A DNA stretch of 34,489 bases from DATAEU01 sp046724395 (GCA_046724395.1 JBKOWM010000024.1:1-34489), one strand, 5' to 3'; shown: positions 15,616 through 24,147, numbered from the stretch's first letter. Notes: a model not told the origin generated them from the sequence alone. Numbers and translations: made by a program.

Positions 15616-17202
15616 TCAGGAGGGCAGCACGATGAAGATCGGGGCGTCGTACGCGGCGATCTCGTGAGCGATCCGATCGGTAACTCCTGGCGGGATGCCG
15701 CTGTCGAGGGTGAGACCCATCAGCGCCGTGCCGCCGCTGCCGCTTCGGCCGACGTCCATGGTCGCGATGTTGATGGCGGCGTCGCCGAGGATCGTCCCGA
15801 CCTTGCCGATGACGCCCGGACGGTCCTCGTACGCGAAGAACAGCATGTACCTGGCGGGAGCCATCTCGATGTCGTAGTCGTTGACCTGCATCACGCGCTC
15901 GGCGTTCCGCTTGCCGTGGAGCGTTCCGCCGACGCTCACCTCGCCGTCGTCGGTGTGGGCTCGGATCGCGATGAGGTTCACGTAGTCACTGGAGACGGTC
16001 GAGCGCATCTCGCTGATCGCGATCCCGCGCTCGGACGCGATGATCGGCGCGTTCACCAACGAGACGGGCTCGTGCACGACGCCGGACAAGACCCCTTTCA
16101 CGATCGCGAGCGTCAGCACGCGCGTGTCCGCATCGGCGATGCGGCCCAGGTACTGACACTCGATCGACCGCACCCCGCCCCGCGCGAGACCGGTGATGAT
16201 GGCCCCGAGCTTCTCGGCAAGCTGGAGAAATGGCCGAACGATCTCGGCGACCTCCGCGTCCGCCGAGACGTTCACCGCGTGAGGAACGAAGTCACCGCGG
16301 AGGGCGAGCCTCACCATCTCGGCGACCGAGATGCCGGCCTTGTCCTGCGCCTCGGTCGTCGATGCCCCGAGGTGCGGCGTGACGACGACATCGTCGAACG
16401 CGAACAGCGGCGAGTCGGTGGTCGGCTCCTCGGTGAACACGTCGAGCGCGGCGCCGCTCAGCCTGCCATCCTCGATGGCCTTCGCGAGCGCCACCTCGTC
16501 GACGATCCCGCCGCGAGCCGTGTTGACCAGCCGCGCGTCCGGCTTGAGCAGCGCGAGCTCGCGCTCGCCGATCAGACGCTCCGTGTCGGGAGTCCGCGGG
16601 AGGTGAATCGTGACAAAGTCGGACTGGACAAGCAGCGCCTCGAGCGTCGGCATCAGCTCGACGCGCATCTCCTTGGCACGGTCCTTCGGGACGTAGGGAT
16701 CGAACGCGATCACCCGCATCCCGAACCCGGCCGCACGATGGGCGACGAGCGCCCCGACGCGCCCGATTCCGACGACGCCGAGGGTCTTGCCCTGCAGCTC
16801 GACGCCCTCCCACCTCGACCGCTCCCACCTGCCTGCCTTCAGGGCGGCGTTCGCCGCCGCGATGTTGCGCGCCTGCGCGAGCATCAACGCGAACGTGTGC
16901 TCGGCCGCCGAGACGATGTTCGACTGCGGGGCGTTCACGACCATGACCCCGCGCCGCGTCGCAGCCTCGACGTCGACGTTGTCCAGGCCGATGCCGGCGC
17001 GCGCGATCACCTTCAGGTTCTCGCCCGCCTCGATCACCTGCGGCGTCACCCTTGTCTGCGAACGGACGACGAGCGCGTCGTACGGGGAAATGGCCTCGGC
17101 GAGTCCATCGTCGGCCAGCTCCGGCCGCACATCGACCTGAAAATCCCTTCGAAGGAGCTCGAGGCCCGCCTCGGACAGCGGCTCGGTGACGAGGACGCGC
17201 AT
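15616..17202 (-). CDS. serA: D-3-phosphoglycerate dehydrogenase
   Basis: This enzyme of 528 residues oxidises 3-phosphoglycerate to 3-phosphohydroxypyruvate with NAD, the first step of serine synthesis. It is the long type I form. The substrate-domain residues 1-95 are followed by the NAD fold with GIGRVG (145-150), the catalytic triad Arg230 (NTARGG), Glu259 and His277 (TPHLGAST), then an ASB domain (about 310-450) and a C-terminal ACT domain (about 455-528) that usually carries serine feedback control. The ATG at 17202 lies 1 bp after the aminotransferase stop. Together the two enzymes could make phosphoserine, or act as a serine-glyoxylate/hydroxypyruvate pair; the complete SerA architecture favours biosynthesis. 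Confidence 0.95.
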   Translation of the reverse strand: MRVLVTEPLSEAGLELLRRDFQVDVRPELADDGLAEAISPYDALVVRSQTRVTPQVIEAGENLKVIARAGIGLDNVDVEAATRRGVMVVNAPQSNIVSAAEHTFALMLAQARNIAAANAALKAGRWERSRWEGVELQGKTLGVVGIGRVGALVAHRAAGFGMRVIAFDPYVPKDRAKEMRVELMPTLEALLVQSDFVTIHLPRTPDTERLIGERELALLKPDARLVNTARGGIVDEVALAKAIEDGRLSGAALDVFTEEPTTDSPLFAFDDVVVTPHLGASTTEAQDKAGISVAEMVRLALRGDFVPHAVNVSADAEVAEIVRPFLQLAEKLGAIITGLARGGVRSIECQYLGRIADADTRVLTLAIVKGVLSGVVHEPVSLVNAPIIASERGIAISEMRSTVSSDYVNLIAIRAHTDDGEVSVGGTLHGKRNAERVMQVNDYDIEMAPARYMLFFAYEDRPGVIGKVGTILGDAAINIATMDVGRSGSGGTALMGLTLDSGIPPGVTDRIAHEIAAYDAPIFIVLPS

Positions 17203-17203
17203 C

Positions 17204-18355
17204 TCAGCGAACCTGCGCGAACACGTCCTCGGCGGCCGCGACCGCGCCGCCCCGCTTGACCGGGAATCCGAGCGTGTCGAGCGTCATCTCGAGCGCCGCA
17301 AGGCCCCGGATCATGTCCAGCCGGTCGTAGTACCCCAGGTGTCCGATGCGGAAGACCCTTCCCTTCAACGGCCCCTGACCCGGAGCGAGCACGACGCCGT
17401 GGTCGGCCCGCATCCGTGCGCAGATGAGATCGGCGTCGATGCCCTCGGGCGCGCGTATGGCCGTGACCGTCCACGCGCGGTCGGGGTCCTCGCCGAACAG
17501 ATCGAGCCCGAGCGCGCGCACACCCTCCTTGATCGCGCGCGAAAGGAGCTCGTGCCGCGCGAAGGCCGCGTCCGGTCCGTCCTCGAAATACAGCTGCAGC
17601 GCCTTGTGCAGCCCCTGGAGGACCGAGATCGCCGGCGTCCACGGGTTCTCCGGATCGGGCAGTCCGTAGAACGTCTTGTAGGTCCCCCAGTCGAAGTAAT
17701 ACCGGGGGTTCGTCGCCGTCCGCTGCGCCTCCCACGCGGCCTGGGATATCGCGACGAACGAGAGCCCGGGCGAGCCAGAGAGCGCCTTCTGGGACCCGCT
17801 CACGGCGACGTCGATCCCCCACCGGTCCATGTCGAAGGGGACCGCGCCGAGCGACGAAACCGCGTCGACGAGGACGAGCGCGCCGGCGTCCTTGGCGACG
17901 CCGGCGATCGATTCCACGTCGTGGACGACCCCCGTCGATGTCTCGCTGTGCGTGAGGAGGACCGCCTTCGCCGGCCGGTCGGCCAGCGCGGCGGCGACGT
18001 CGCCCGCCTTGACGGTCCGGCCCCATTCGTAGTGGACCGTCCGGACGTTCAGGCCGTAGATCGCCGCGACCTTTGCGAAGCGCTCGGCGAAGAAGCCGGC
18101 GAGCGGGACGAGCACCTCGTCGCCTGGCGAGAAGACGTTGGCGACGGCCGACTCAAGGCCGCCGGTCCCCGACGCCGTCATGACGACAACGTCACCGCTC
18201 GTCCGGTACAGGGTGCGAAGGCGCTCGGTCACGTCGCGCAACATGCCTCCGAACGCGGGTCCCCGGTGATAGACGAGCGGGCCGGCCTGCGCCAGCAGGA
18301 CCTCGGGAGGGATGGGGGTGGGTCCCGGCGCGAGGATGATCTCGGGCGTGTCCAT
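17204..18355 (-). CDS. Class V aminotransferase (serine-glyoxylate/phosphoserine type)
   Basis: This PLP enzyme of 383 residues is related to alanine- or serine-glyoxylate aminotransferases. LAPGPTPIPPEVL near the N-terminus is typical of that branch. SGTGGLE (62-68) binds cofactor phosphate, DAVSSLGAVPFD holds the PLP aspartate (164), and SGSQKALSG carries PLP lysine Lys190. It lies 1 bp upstream of serA, so it may supply the transamination step of serine synthesis where no SerC is nearby, or convert serine and glyoxylate. The ATG at 18355 has AGGGAG 8 nt upstream; an in-frame GTG at 18364 is too close to that site. The ribosome site lies inside a small hairpin. Confidence 0.88.
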   Translation of the reverse strand: MDTPEIILAPGPTPIPPEVLLAQAGPLVYHRGPAFGGMLRDVTERLRTLYRTSGDVVVMTASGTGGLESAVANVFSPGDEVLVPLAGFFAERFAKVAAIYGLNVRTVHYEWGRTVKAGDVAAALADRPAKAVLLTHSETSTGVVHDVESIAGVAKDAGALVLVDAVSSLGAVPFDMDRWGIDVAVSGSQKALSGSPGLSFVAISQAAWEAQRTATNPRYYFDWGTYKTFYGLPDPENPWTPAISVLQGLHKALQLYFEDGPDAAFARHELLSRAIKEGVRALGLDLFGEDPDRAWTVTAIRAPEGIDADLICARMRADHGVVLAPGQGPLKGRVFRIGHLGYYDRLDMIRGLAALEMTLDTLGFPVKRGGAVAAAEDVFAQVR

Positions 18356-18361
18356 GGACTT

Positions 18362-18376
18362 CACTCCCTGGGAGTG
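18362..18376 (-). promoter_or_regulatory. Hairpin enclosing the aminotransferase ribosome site
   Basis: CACTCCC-A-GGGAGTG on the minus strand (15 nt, perfect arms) includes the GGGAG ribosome site of the aminotransferase. When folded it would hide the site, so it may modulate serine-operon translation; the near-zero loop means only about 6 bp can form. Confidence 0.3.
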
Positions 18377-18457
18377 GTCGATCGGCGGCGTGAAGCAATA
18401 CCGAGTTTGCGCGGAGCGGTCAGGGTATCACCGGCGACCCGCGGAGCCGGCTCCCGG

Positions 18458-18640
18458 TCAGAAGCGGAGGCTGTGCTCGACGTCCTCGGCGTCCGAGTGC
18501 GCGATGTCCGTTGGGACCTCATCCGGCAGACCCCGTCGCCGCCGCTTGATGGCGCGCGCGAGCCGGGCGCGCGCGGCGACGTTGCGCTTGTGCTGTTGGT
18601 TCAGGTCGCACGGAACGTGCGTGATCTGCGGGAAGATCAT
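18458..18640 (-). CDS. Small basic/acidic protein of unknown function, coupled to the ferredoxin reductase
   Basis: This 60-residue ORF starts at an ATG that overlaps the stop of the ferredoxin reductase gene as ATGA, with GGAAGAG 5 nt upstream. The overlap and ribosome site argue that it is real. The sequence has three parts: an N-terminal stretch with PQITHVPCDLNQQHKRN including one cysteine, a strongly basic middle (ARARLARAIKRRRRG, about 24-38), and an acidic tail rich in D and E (39-60). There is no membrane segment or signal peptide. I do not recognise a family. The context suggests a partner of the Rieske ferredoxin/reductase chain. Confidence 0.65.
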   Translation of the reverse strand: MIFPQITHVPCDLNQQHKRNVAARARLARAIKRRRRGLPDEVPTDIAHSDAEDVEHSLRF

Positions 18641-19875
18641 GCGGACTCTTCCGAACCCGCTACCTCGGGCGCCAGGCTCCTGAGGTCGACGTCGGGATCC
18701 TCGAGCCGCTCCTTTCGTGGCCTCGCCCTCGCCTTGATGAGTTTCATCGAGCGTCGCACGTCCTTCGGCCGGTTCATCGCGAACGTCGACAGGAGCACCC
18801 CGTCCTTCAGCATGAACGCCGCGAACTCCCGCTCCTCCATGTTCCCACGAACGACGATCTCGTCCCAGGTGAAGGCGAAGCCGGCCATCTGAATGTCGGC
18901 GTCGTACTGGTCGGACCAGAACCAGTGTGGGTCGTCGAACGGGTCGTCGCGACCGAGCATCGTCCCCGCGACGTGAGCCCCCATCTTCAGCGCGTTGTCG
19001 TAGTGCTCGACGCGGATCGGGCCGAACGTCGGGTGATCGTGGCGTGCCACGTCACCGGCTGCGAACACACCCGGAACGCTCGTACGGAGGGCGGCGTCGA
19101 CCACGATGCCGTTGTCGACCTCCAGCGCCGAGCCCTCGGCTACGTCGGTCACCGGCCCCACCCCGATGCCGACGACGGCGAAGTCGCCCTCGATCCGTCG
19201 TCCCGCGCTCGTCACCAGCGCCTCGAACCGTCCGTCCCCCTCGAAGCGCTCCGCGCCCTCGCCGAAGTGCATCTCGACACCGTGATCTCGGTGCAAACCC
19301 TCGAGCACGCGGCCGAGCTCCGGCCCGAGCACACGCTGCAGCGGCGTCTGCGCGAACTCGACCACCGTGACCTCGAGGCCGAGGTATCGCAGCGATGCGG
19401 CGACCTCCGCACCGATGAACCCCATGCCGACGAGCACCGCACGCGTCCCGGTCCTCGCGGCGTCCGCGATCGCCTGCGCTTCGGTCGCGGTCCGGAGCGA
19501 GAGCACGCCCTCCAGGTCGATACCGGGAACCGGCGGGCGCCGGTTCCGACTGCCCGTCGCAATCAAGGCCTGATCGAACGGGATCCGCTCTCCGCCCTCG
19601 AGCGCCACGGCGCGCCGCTCGGTGTCGACGCGCTCGACGCGCGTCGCGAGCCGGAGCTCCACGTCGTTCTCCGCGTACCATCGCTCGGGCCGTAGATATG
19701 CGTGCTCGAACGGTTGCTGCCCGCGAAGGAACTCCTTCGACAGGGGCGGCCGCTCGTAGGGCAGGAGCGGCTCGGCGCCGATCAACACGATCCGGCCGTC
19801 GTACCCCAGCTCTCGGAGCTCGGCCGCAGCGGTGGCGCCCGCCTGGCTGCCGCCGACGATGACGGAAACGGCCAT
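18637..19875 (-). CDS. Ferredoxin reductase, FAD/NAD(P)-dependent (ring-hydroxylating oxygenase type)
   Basis: This 412-residue flavoprotein passes electrons from NAD(P)H to a ferredoxin. It has an N-terminal FAD fold VIVGGSQAGATAA (5-17), the class motif PYERPPLSKEFL, a second NAD(P)-binding fold AVLVGMGFIGAEVAA, and the FAD-closing motif GVFAAGDVA. These and the C-terminal domain with WFWSDQYD place it with the BphG/HcaD/rubredoxin-reductase group. The ATG at 19875 begins directly with the FAD strand; the upstream frame is a low-complexity shadow of the Rieske gene. It lies 10 bp after the Rieske gene, its likely partner. No terminal oxygenase is in the window, so the final acceptor is unknown. 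Confidence 0.9.
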   Translation of the reverse strand: MAVSVIVGGSQAGATAAAELRELGYDGRIVLIGAEPLLPYERPPLSKEFLRGQQPFEHAYLRPERWYAENDVELRLATRVERVDTERRAVALEGGERIPFDQALIATGSRNRRPPVPGIDLEGVLSLRTATEAQAIADAARTGTRAVLVGMGFIGAEVAASLRYLGLEVTVVEFAQTPLQRVLGPELGRVLEGLHRDHGVEMHFGEGAERFEGDGRFEALVTSAGRRIEGDFAVVGIGVGPVTDVAEGSALEVDNGIVVDAALRTSVPGVFAAGDVARHDHPTFGPIRVEHYDNALKMGAHVAGTMLGRDDPFDDPHWFWSDQYDADIQMAGFAFTWDEIVVRGNMEEREFAAFMLKDGVLLSTFAMNRPKDVRRSMKLIKARARPRKERLEDPDVDLRSLAPEVAGSEESA

Positions 19876-19885
19876 AACGGCGCGG

Positions 19886-20197
19886 CTACTCGATCGAGAC
19901 CTGCATCTCGCCGGTCTCCTCGCGGACCTCGAACACGTCGATCGGCTCGGTCGCCGGGCCCTCCACGACCTCGCCGGTGATGACATCGAACTGGCTGCCG
20001 TGGCACGGGCACTCGATGATCGTGTCCTCCAGGTCGCCCTCGGCGAGAGAACACTGTTGATGCGTGCAGACGTCGTCGAACGCCCGCAGCTCGCCGCCGA
20101 GGTTCGCGATCGCGACCTGCCGGTCCCCGACGGAGTACGAGTTCACCTCGCCGTCGGACACGTCTCCAGCGTCCGCGACCGTCACCCACTTCGCCAT
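19886..20197 (-). CDS. Rieske [2Fe-2S] ferredoxin
   Basis: This is a 103-residue soluble electron carrier of the BphF/NirD type. The cluster ligands are Cys44 and His46 in CTHQQC and Cys63 and His66 in CPCHGSQFD, with the 16-residue spacing expected for Rieske ferredoxins. The following TGEVVEGPATEPI is the usual proline-containing loop region. The ATG at 20197 has AAGGAGG 5 nt upstream, which rules out the longer frame. It is the first gene of a short operon with the FAD reductase and the 60-residue protein, giving the order NAD(P)H to reductase to ferredoxin. Terminal acceptors for such pairs include ring-hydroxylating oxygenases; none is encoded here. Confidence 0.92.
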   Translation of the reverse strand: MAKWVTVADAGDVSDGEVNSYSVGDRQVAIANLGGELRAFDDVCTHQQCSLAEGDLEDTIIECPCHGSQFDVITGEVVEGPATEPIDVFEVREETGEMQVSIE

Positions 20198-20226
20198 CCC
20201 CGCCTCCTTCGCACGGATCCGCGGCA

Positions 20227-20232
20227 AGCATA
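20227..20232 (-). promoter_or_regulatory. -10 box for the Rieske/reductase operon
   Basis: TATGCT on the minus strand gives +1 near 20220 and a 23-nt leader with the AAGGAGG ribosome site. No clear -35 is seen. It lies in the 66-bp gap after the MFS-like gene. Confidence 0.4.
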
Positions 20233-20263
20233 GGGCAGCCGGATGGGTCGCCCGCGCCGCGCG

Positions 20264-21526
20264 TCAGCCCCGCGCGGCGCGGCGCTCCATGAATTGCGGC
20301 GTCAGGTAGCCGACCCCCACGATCACGTACAGCACGAACAAGATCAGGAAACCCTCGCGAAACGCGATCGGAAGGATGGCCGGGATGAGCGCGCCGGCGA
20401 TCCACGAGAGCTGAAACAACACCTCGTAGCGAACGAAGACGCGACCGTGGGCACCGCCCGGCGCCAGCTGTTGCATCAGGCTCTGGAACGCCAGCCTGCC
20501 CAGCTCACCCGTCATGCCGACGACGAGCGCGAACGCTGCAAGCACCGAGACCGAGCTCCAAACGAATGCGATCACCGTCCCGATGGCGGCGGCGGCGACG
20601 CACGCGAGGACGACGGCCTCCTCGCGAAGAGACGCGGGCAGCCGCGGGGCGAGGACGTCCCCGAGAAACGCGCCGATGGTCGCCGCACCGGCGAGCACTA
20701 CGAACCACCACTCGGGCTCACCGCTGCGCCGAAGCGCGAACGCGAAGAGGAACAGGAGGAAGCCGGACGCCGCCCGCAGACCGGCGGCGCCGATCGCCGG
20801 CGCCCGGAGCTGCGGGATCGAGCCGCGCGGGCCGACCTCGACCCCGGTCGTTCGGACGTGCGGGTGCGGCAGCCGAAGGACGAGCGCGGTCGCGACCGCG
20901 TACACGCCTGAGGCAGCGAACAGCACCGCGCTCGAGCCGGCGAAACGAAGGAGCAACAGGCCAGGAATCGATGCGAGGACGACGCCGAATGCGGCCACGC
21001 GGCCCAGGCGCGCGTTCGCTCGGACGAGCCCTTCCTGCGAGGAGGCGTACGCGATCGTGAGGCCGTTCTTTGTGATCGTATGGGCCTTCGACAGCACGAG
21101 CAGGAGGAAGGTCAGCGGGTACAGCAGGAGCGAGGCGGCGTTCCGCGCGGCAATCAGCGCCACGACGGCGCGTCCGGCCGCCGAGACGAACGAGATCGCG
21201 CGCCTCGTTCCGGCGCGATCGAGAAGCGGCACGAGCAGCGGGCCCGCGACCGCGAGCGGAGCCATCGTGAGTCCCAGATAGAGTGCGACGCGGGTCTCGG
21301 CCTCGCCGACCGGAACGTCGAAGAACACGGAGCCGGCCAGGGCGATCGCCACCATCGCGTCGCCGGCCGCGCTCGCGAGATGCGCGAGCGCATACGTGTC
21401 GAGCGGATCGTCGGAGACCCATAACCTGCGAAGCGGATGCACCAGAAGCGACTCGACCATCGCCACGAGGCCGAGCAGCAGCAGCTGCCACCAGGGGTAC
21501 CGCCTCGGCTCGCGATCGACCCGCAC
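20264..21526 (-). CDS. MFS-like multi-pass membrane transporter
   Basis: This is a 420-residue integral membrane protein with about 12 hydrophobic segments, beginning with YPWWQLLLLGLVAMVESLL just after a short basic N-terminus. Glycine-rich helices and a central charged loop fit the major facilitator fold, but it lacks a clean G-x-x-x-D-R/K-x-G-R/K-K signature and is not close to the tandem MFS pair at 12.9-15.4 kb. The substrate is not predictable. The start is taken as the GTG at 21526 with GGCGAGG 6 nt upstream, 14 bp after the gatB stop; the frame stays open further into gatB, but those residues are not membrane-like. It probably shares the gatB transcript by position only. Confidence 0.75.
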   Translation of the reverse strand: MRVDREPRRYPWWQLLLLGLVAMVESLLVHPLRRLWVSDDPLDTYALAHLASAAGDAMVAIALAGSVFFDVPVGEAETRVALYLGLTMAPLAVAGPLLVPLLDRAGTRRAISFVSAAGRAVVALIAARNAASLLLYPLTFLLLVLSKAHTITKNGLTIAYASSQEGLVRANARLGRVAAFGVVLASIPGLLLLRFAGSSAVLFAASGVYAVATALVLRLPHPHVRTTGVEVGPRGSIPQLRAPAIGAAGLRAASGFLLFLFAFALRRSGEPEWWFVVLAGAATIGAFLGDVLAPRLPASLREEAVVLACVAAAAIGTVIAFVWSSVSVLAAFALVVGMTGELGRLAFQSLMQQLAPGGAHGRVFVRYEVLFQLSWIAGALIPAILPIAFREGFLILFVLYVIVGVGYLTPQFMERRAARG

Positions 21527-21540
21527 CCGAGGCCTCGCCG

Positions 21541-23001
21541 TCAGGACGCGGACAGCCGCCGCCGCAGGATCGTTCGAACCGCTTGCGGGTTGGCCGATCC
21601 GCGCGACTTCCTCATGACCTGCCCGACGAGTGCGTTGATCGCGCCGTCCTTCCCCGCCCGGAACTGCTCGGCCGGCCCGGGGTTCTCGGCGATCGCCTCG
21701 TCGGCCCACTCTTGGAGCTGCTGCGTGTCGCTCACCTGCCGCAGGCCCCGCTCCTCGATGATCTGCTCGGCCGGCTTGCCCGTAACGACGACGTCGTCGA
21801 GCACCTGCTTGCCGGCCGTCACGGAGATTGTCCCGTCCTCGACGAGGCCAATGATGGCCGCGATCTGCGCCGGATCCACCTCCAGCGTCTCGACGTCGAG
21901 CGCGCGCTCGCTCGCGACACCGACGAGATGCTGGAGGACCCAGTTCGCGACCGTCGGCGGCTCCGCCCCGCCGCGGGCCTCGAGCGTCGCGTCGAAGAGT
22001 CCGGCCAGCGCCTCGTCCGCGACGAGCGTCGATGCGTGCTCACGAGTCAACCCGAGGTCCTCGACGTAGCGCAGGCGGCGAGCCGCGGGCAGCTCGGGGA
22101 GTTGTGCTCGGATCGCGTCGATCCATGCAGGATCCGGGTCGAGGGGCGTGAGGTCGGGCTCCGGAAAGTAGCGGTAGTCGAACGCTTCCTCCTTCGACCG
22201 GAGCGTGGACGTGCGTCCGGTCGTCTCGTCGAAATGGCGTGTCTCCTGCACAACCGGCTCGCCCTTCTCGAGCGCCGCTCGCTGTCTCTCCTGCTCGAAT
22301 CGCAGCGCGCGCTCCAACGATCTGATCGAGTTGAGGTTCTTGATCTCCACTCTCGTGCCGAACTCCGCGCTCCCCTCGCGGCGCGTCGAGACATTCGCGT
22401 CGCAGCGCAGGGACCCTTCCTCCATCCGAACGTCCGAGACGCCGAGCGCGCGCAGGATCGATCGGAGCTCGACTACGTACGCGCGCGCCTCGTCGGGCGA
22501 GCGCAGGTCCGGCTCTGACACGACCTCGACGAGCGGGACGCCGGCACGGTTGAAGTCGACGAGGGCGTATTCGGCCCGGCCGATGCGGCCGGTCGTGCCC
22601 GCGTGGGTCGTCTTGCCAGTGTCCTCCTCCATGTGCACCCGGGTGATGCCGATGCTGCGCATCCGTCCGTCGACGTCGATCACGAGCCGCCCACCGACAC
22701 AGATCGGCAGGTCGTACTGGCTGATTTGGAAGTCCTTCGGCATATCCGGGTAGAAGTAGTTCTTACGGTGAAACAGCGAATGCGGTGCGATTCGGCATTC
22801 GAGCGCCAGCCCGATCTTGATGATCGACTCGACGGCGGCGTGGTTCGGGACCGGCAGCGAGCCCGGGTGCCCCAGGCACACCGGGCAGACGTTGGTATTT
22901 GGCTCGGCCCCGAACTCGTTGCGGCACCCACAGAACATCTTCGTCCGCGTGGAGAGCTCGACGTGACACTCGAGCCCAATGACGGTCTCGTAGCCCTGCA
23001 T
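21541..23001 (-). CDS. gatB: Aspartyl/glutamyl-tRNA amidotransferase subunit B
   Basis: GatB (486 residues) is the kinase and tRNA-binding subunit of GatCAB, which converts Glu-tRNA(Gln) and Asp-tRNA(Asn) to the amidated forms. The N-terminal cradle domain shows ETVIGLECHVEL (5-16), cysteines at 24, 26, 39 and 42 (CGC...CPVC), the GHPGSLPVPN loop and later YYPDMPKDFQISQYD-like and HMEEDTGK blocks. A helical linker and the YqeY-like tail domain end the protein (GQVMRKSRGSANP). The ATG at 23001 is close to a TAGTCT -10. It is separated from gatC-gatA by a plus-strand transporter gene, so the three subunits are not in one transcript. Confidence 0.97.
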   Translation of the reverse strand: MQGYETVIGLECHVELSTRTKMFCGCRNEFGAEPNTNVCPVCLGHPGSLPVPNHAAVESIIKIGLALECRIAPHSLFHRKNYFYPDMPKDFQISQYDLPICVGGRLVIDVDGRMRSIGITRVHMEEDTGKTTHAGTTGRIGRAEYALVDFNRAGVPLVEVVSEPDLRSPDEARAYVVELRSILRALGVSDVRMEEGSLRCDANVSTRREGSAEFGTRVEIKNLNSIRSLERALRFEQERQRAALEKGEPVVQETRHFDETTGRTSTLRSKEEAFDYRYFPEPDLTPLDPDPAWIDAIRAQLPELPAARRLRYVEDLGLTREHASTLVADEALAGLFDATLEARGGAEPPTVANWVLQHLVGVASERALDVETLEVDPAQIAAIIGLVEDGTISVTAGKQVLDDVVVTGKPAEQIIEERGLRQVSDTQQLQEWADEAIAENPGPAEQFRAGKDGAINALVGQVMRKSRGSANPQAVRTILRRRLSAS

Positions 23002-23009
23002 CGACGCTG

Positions 23010-23015
23010 AGACTA
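23010..23015 (-). promoter_or_regulatory. -10 box for gatB
   Basis: TAGTCT on the minus strand puts +1 within 2 nt of the gatB ATG, suggesting a nearly leaderless message. It lies in the 90-bp divergent region shared with the EamA gene. Confidence 0.4.
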
Positions 23016-23079
23016 TCGCGCCGCCTGCGACGGCCGAGATTGCCCCGGCGTCTCACGCCTGCCACGGCAGCAGCGTTCC

Positions 23080-23085
23080 TATCAT
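23080..23085 (+). promoter_or_regulatory. -10 box for a leaderless EamA transporter mRNA
   Basis: TATCAT is placed so that +1 coincides with the A of the ATG at 23092. No ribosome site precedes that ATG and no good -35 is seen. Confidence 0.45.
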
Positions 23086-23091
23086 CGAGCG

Positions 23092-24147
23092 ATGCCGTCG
23101 GACGCCGAGCGCCCCGGACCACGCACGCCGGCCGTCTGGGCCGCGTACATCACGGTCTGCATCGTATGGGGCACCACGTACCTTTCGATCCGGATCGTCA
23201 ACCAGACCCTGCCGCCGCTGATCGCCGCGTCGGCGCGCTTCCTCGTCGCCGGCGCGCTGATGTTCGCGTTCACCATCCGCAAGGGGGATCGCGAGGGCGA
23301 TCGTCCGGGCGGCCGCCAGTGGTTCGCCGCCGCGATCGTCGGGTTGGCGCTGCTGCTCGGCGGAAACGGCGCCGTCGTCTGGGCGGAGCGGACCGTCGCG
23401 TCGGGCGTCGTCGCGCTGATCATCGCGTTGATCCCACTGTGGATGGCGGCGATCGACGGCGTGCTCGGTCGGCGGGCTCGGCCGAGGATCGTGCTCGGTC
23501 TGCTCATCGGGTTCGCGGGAGCCGCCCTGCTCGTGGGCGCATCGGCGAGCGCCCGCGTCCCGCTGCTCGGCCTGCTGTTCGCCGTCGGCGCATCGCTATC
23601 GTGGGCGTCGGGATCGCTGTACGCGCGAACCGCCCCGCTCCCTCGCCGGCCGTTCGTCGGGATCGGGATGGAGATGCTGTGCGGCGGCGCGGGGCTGCTC
23701 GTGGCTGGCATCCTCGCGGGCGACCTGGGCCGGATCCACCCGCATGAGGTCTCCCTGGCGTCGGTCCTCGCACTCGCCTACCTGATCGTGTTCGGGTCGT
23801 GGCTGGGATTCGCGTCGTACGTGTGGCTGCTCCGGAATGCGCGGACATCGTTCGTGTCGACCTACGCGTTCGTGAACCCCGTTGTGGCCGTCTTCCTCGG
23901 CTGGCTGATCCTCGACGAATCGATCTCGGCTCGCACGATCCTCGCCGGCGCCATGGTGCTCGCCGCCGTCGCGATCATCGCCACGGGCGATGCGGACCGC
24001 CCAGGGCAGGAGACGACGTCAGGCGGCGAGCTCGCGGACGAGACCCGGAGAATCGGAGAACGCGATCTCGCGCTCGAGCGCGCGGGCGACGCGCAGAACC
24101 ATCGTCTCTCCGAGCGCGGGCGCGGCGATCTGCAATCCGACGGGTAG
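23092..24147 (+). CDS. EamA-family (DMT superfamily) transporter
   Basis: This 351-residue inner-membrane protein has two EamA repeats of five helices each, about 10 helices in total (about residues 18-305). WGTTYLSIRIV in helix 1 and the ARFLVAGALM segment are typical RhaT/YdcZ-like EamA features. Members export amino acids and other metabolites; the substrate here is unknown. The last ~45 residues after the final helix are hydrophilic and antisense to the end of gatA, a convergent overlap of 129 bp. This tail may be a genuine extension or the result of a lost earlier stop. It interrupts the gat cluster. The start has a leaderless -10. Confidence 0.88.
   Translation: MPSDAERPGPRTPAVWAAYITVCIVWGTTYLSIRIVNQTLPPLIAASARFLVAGALMFAFTIRKGDREGDRPGGRQWFAAAIVGLALLLGGNGAVVWAERTVASGVVALIIALIPLWMAAIDGVLGRRARPRIVLGLLIGFAGAALLVGASASARVPLLGLLFAVGASLSWASGSLYARTAPLPRRPFVGIGMEMLCGGAGLLVAGILAGDLGRIHPHEVSLASVLALAYLIVFGSWLGFASYVWLLRNARTSFVSTYAFVNPVVAVFLGWLILDESISARTILAGAMVLAAVAIIATGDADRPGQETTSGGELADETRRIGERDLALERAGDAQNHRLSERGRGDLQSDG

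Noticed and set aside
21527..21709. In-frame extension of the MFS-like gene into gatB
   Set aside because: It would overlap the gatB 3' end by ~170 bp and the residues are not membrane-like; a GTG with a ribosome site lies just after the gatB stop.
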